From SCGC-AG-212-J23 sp036406675 (GTDB lineage: Bacteria > Pseudomonadota > Gammaproteobacteria > Burkholderiales > SG8-39): DNA of 15,400 bases. This document shows, one piece after another, positions 14,883-15,400 of this stretch (position 1 is the stretch's first letter; each line of letters opens with the position of its first letter). The stretch spans positions 1 through 15,400 of the forward strand of contig DASXAO010000135.1 in NCBI GenBank assembly GCA_036406675.1. The letters run 5' to 3'. Made by a program: the position numbers and the translations under genes. The notes beneath the pieces were generated by a model, which saw only the letters and a list, made by a program, of their open reading frames with translations, was not told the DNA's origin and did no database searches.

Positions 14883-15400
14883 CAGTGACCTCCCTGCGGC
14901 TGCGCGCCGGTGAGCGCCGCCACCACGCGCTCCATCTTCATGAAGCGCGAGCCCTTGACGAGAATGCTGTTGCCGTTCACGTGCGCGACGAGCTCCTCCA
15001 CGCTTGCGAAGTGGCGGGCGCCGGCGCCGAACGCCTGCACCGCGTCGCGGGTGGCCTCGCCCAGCGCGAGCAGGCTGGCGACGCCCTTTGCGCGCGCGTA
15101 GGCGCCCACCTCGCGGTGGAACTCGGCACCCTGGGCGCCGACCTCTCCCATGTCGCCGAGCACCAGTACGCGCGGCCCGGGGCAGGAAGCCAGCACGTCG
15201 ATCGCCGCGCGCACCGAGTCCGGGTTCGCGTTGTAGGTATCGTCGATGAGCGTGGCGCCGCCGCGCGCCTGCTTGACCTGCAGGCGGCCCGTGTACGGCC
15301 GGAACGAGGTCAGCCCTTCTCCGATGGTCCTGGCATCCACGCCAGCGGCATGGGCGGCGGCGGCGGCGGCAAGCGCATTGCGCACGTTGTGCAGGCCGGG
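14882..15400 (-). CDS. murF: UDP-MurNAc-tripeptide--D-Ala-D-Ala ligase MurF, C-terminal part (runs off the right edge)
   Basis: MurF adds D-Ala-D-Ala to UDP-MurNAc-tripeptide in the cytoplasm, completing the pentapeptide used by MraY. Only the last 172 residues of a usual ~450 are visible; the start lies beyond the window. The fragment opens with PGLHNVRNALAAAAAA, the end of the central ATPase domain. It continues with the C-terminal domain, marked by RPYTGRLQVKQ, the family motif IDDTYNANPDSVRAAI (52-67 of the fragment), VLVLGDMGEVG and LVKGSRFMKME. The D-Ala-D-Ala is supplied by ddl in the same cluster. The TGA stop shares one base with the mraY ATG. An internal ATG at 15385 is not the true start because the frame stays open and conserved to the edge. 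Confidence 0.97.
   Translation of the reverse strand, partial: PGLHNVRNALAAAAAAHAAGVDARTIGEGLTSFRPYTGRLQVKQARGGATLIDDTYNANPDSVRAAIDVLASCPGPRVLVLGDMGEVGAQGAEFHREVGAYARAKGVASLLALGEATRDAVQAFGAGARHFASVEELVAHVNGNSILVKGSRFMKMERVVAALTGAQPQGGH
14889..14895 (-). promoter_or_regulatory. Strong Shine-Dalgarno AGGGAGG of mraY, inside the end of murF
   Basis: AGGGAGG on the minus strand ends six bases before the mraY ATG. It is the best ribosome binding site in the overlapping part of the cluster and may allow re-initiation of translation after murF. Confidence 0.75.
15353..15370. repeat. (GGC)6 trinucleotide tract in murF
   Basis: Six perfect GGC units on the plus strand encode part of an alanine run in MurF on the minus strand. 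Gains or losses of a unit would stay in frame. This is probably a by-product of high G+C and alanine-rich coding. Confidence 0.6.

Overview
The window is a contiguous, G+C-rich piece of a Gram-negative chromosome. It holds the distal two thirds of a division and cell wall (dcw) cluster plus its usual downstream neighbours. The presence of lpxC points to an LPS-bearing outer membrane. The order ftsZ-lpxC, then an opposed dciA (DUF721), an M23 peptidase gene and secA, together with the protein sequences, fits a betaproteobacterium (Burkholderiales/Nitrosomonadales-like). This placement is by recognition, not by phylogeny. Enterobacteria carry secM between lpxC and secA; no secM is visible here.

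Nearly everything is on the minus strand, so transcription runs from position 15400 towards 1. In that direction the order is murF (C-terminal part), mraY, murD, ftsW, murG, murC, murB, ddl, ftsQ, ftsA, ftsZ, a 136-bp gap, lpxC, [dciA on the plus strand], an M23 peptidase gene and secA (N-terminal part). From murF to ftsQ every junction overlaps: 1 bp, then six 4-bp ATGA/GTGA overlaps, then 11 bp. This indicates one translationally coupled operon. Spacing opens at ftsA (4 bp), ftsZ (31 bp, strong Shine-Dalgarno) and lpxC (136 bp, with a perfect 15-bp hairpin and a repeat-rich leader).

The genes form one pathway. MurC, MurD, MurF and Ddl build the UDP-MurNAc-pentapeptide from the MurB product. 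MraY and MurG turn it into lipid II, and FtsW polymerises it at the septum. FtsQ, FtsA and FtsZ assemble the divisome. LpxC commits carbon to lipid A, the M23 protein is a membrane-anchored candidate wall hydrolase or hydrolase regulator, and SecA drives export. DciA, the replicative helicase loader, is the only plus-strand gene.

I found no RNA gene, insertion sequence, CRISPR array, prophage or new multi-gene system. Every gene is a recognisable, apparently intact family member, and there is no gene-free stretch above 300 bp. The points worth a second look are small regulatory patterns: (i) three copies of GGTGATCC in the lpxC leader, each complementary to the 3' end of 16S rRNA; (ii) a perfect DnaA box inside dciA; (iii) a good candidate dciA promoter lying inside the opposing M23 gene; and (iv) a strong hairpin just after ftsZ.
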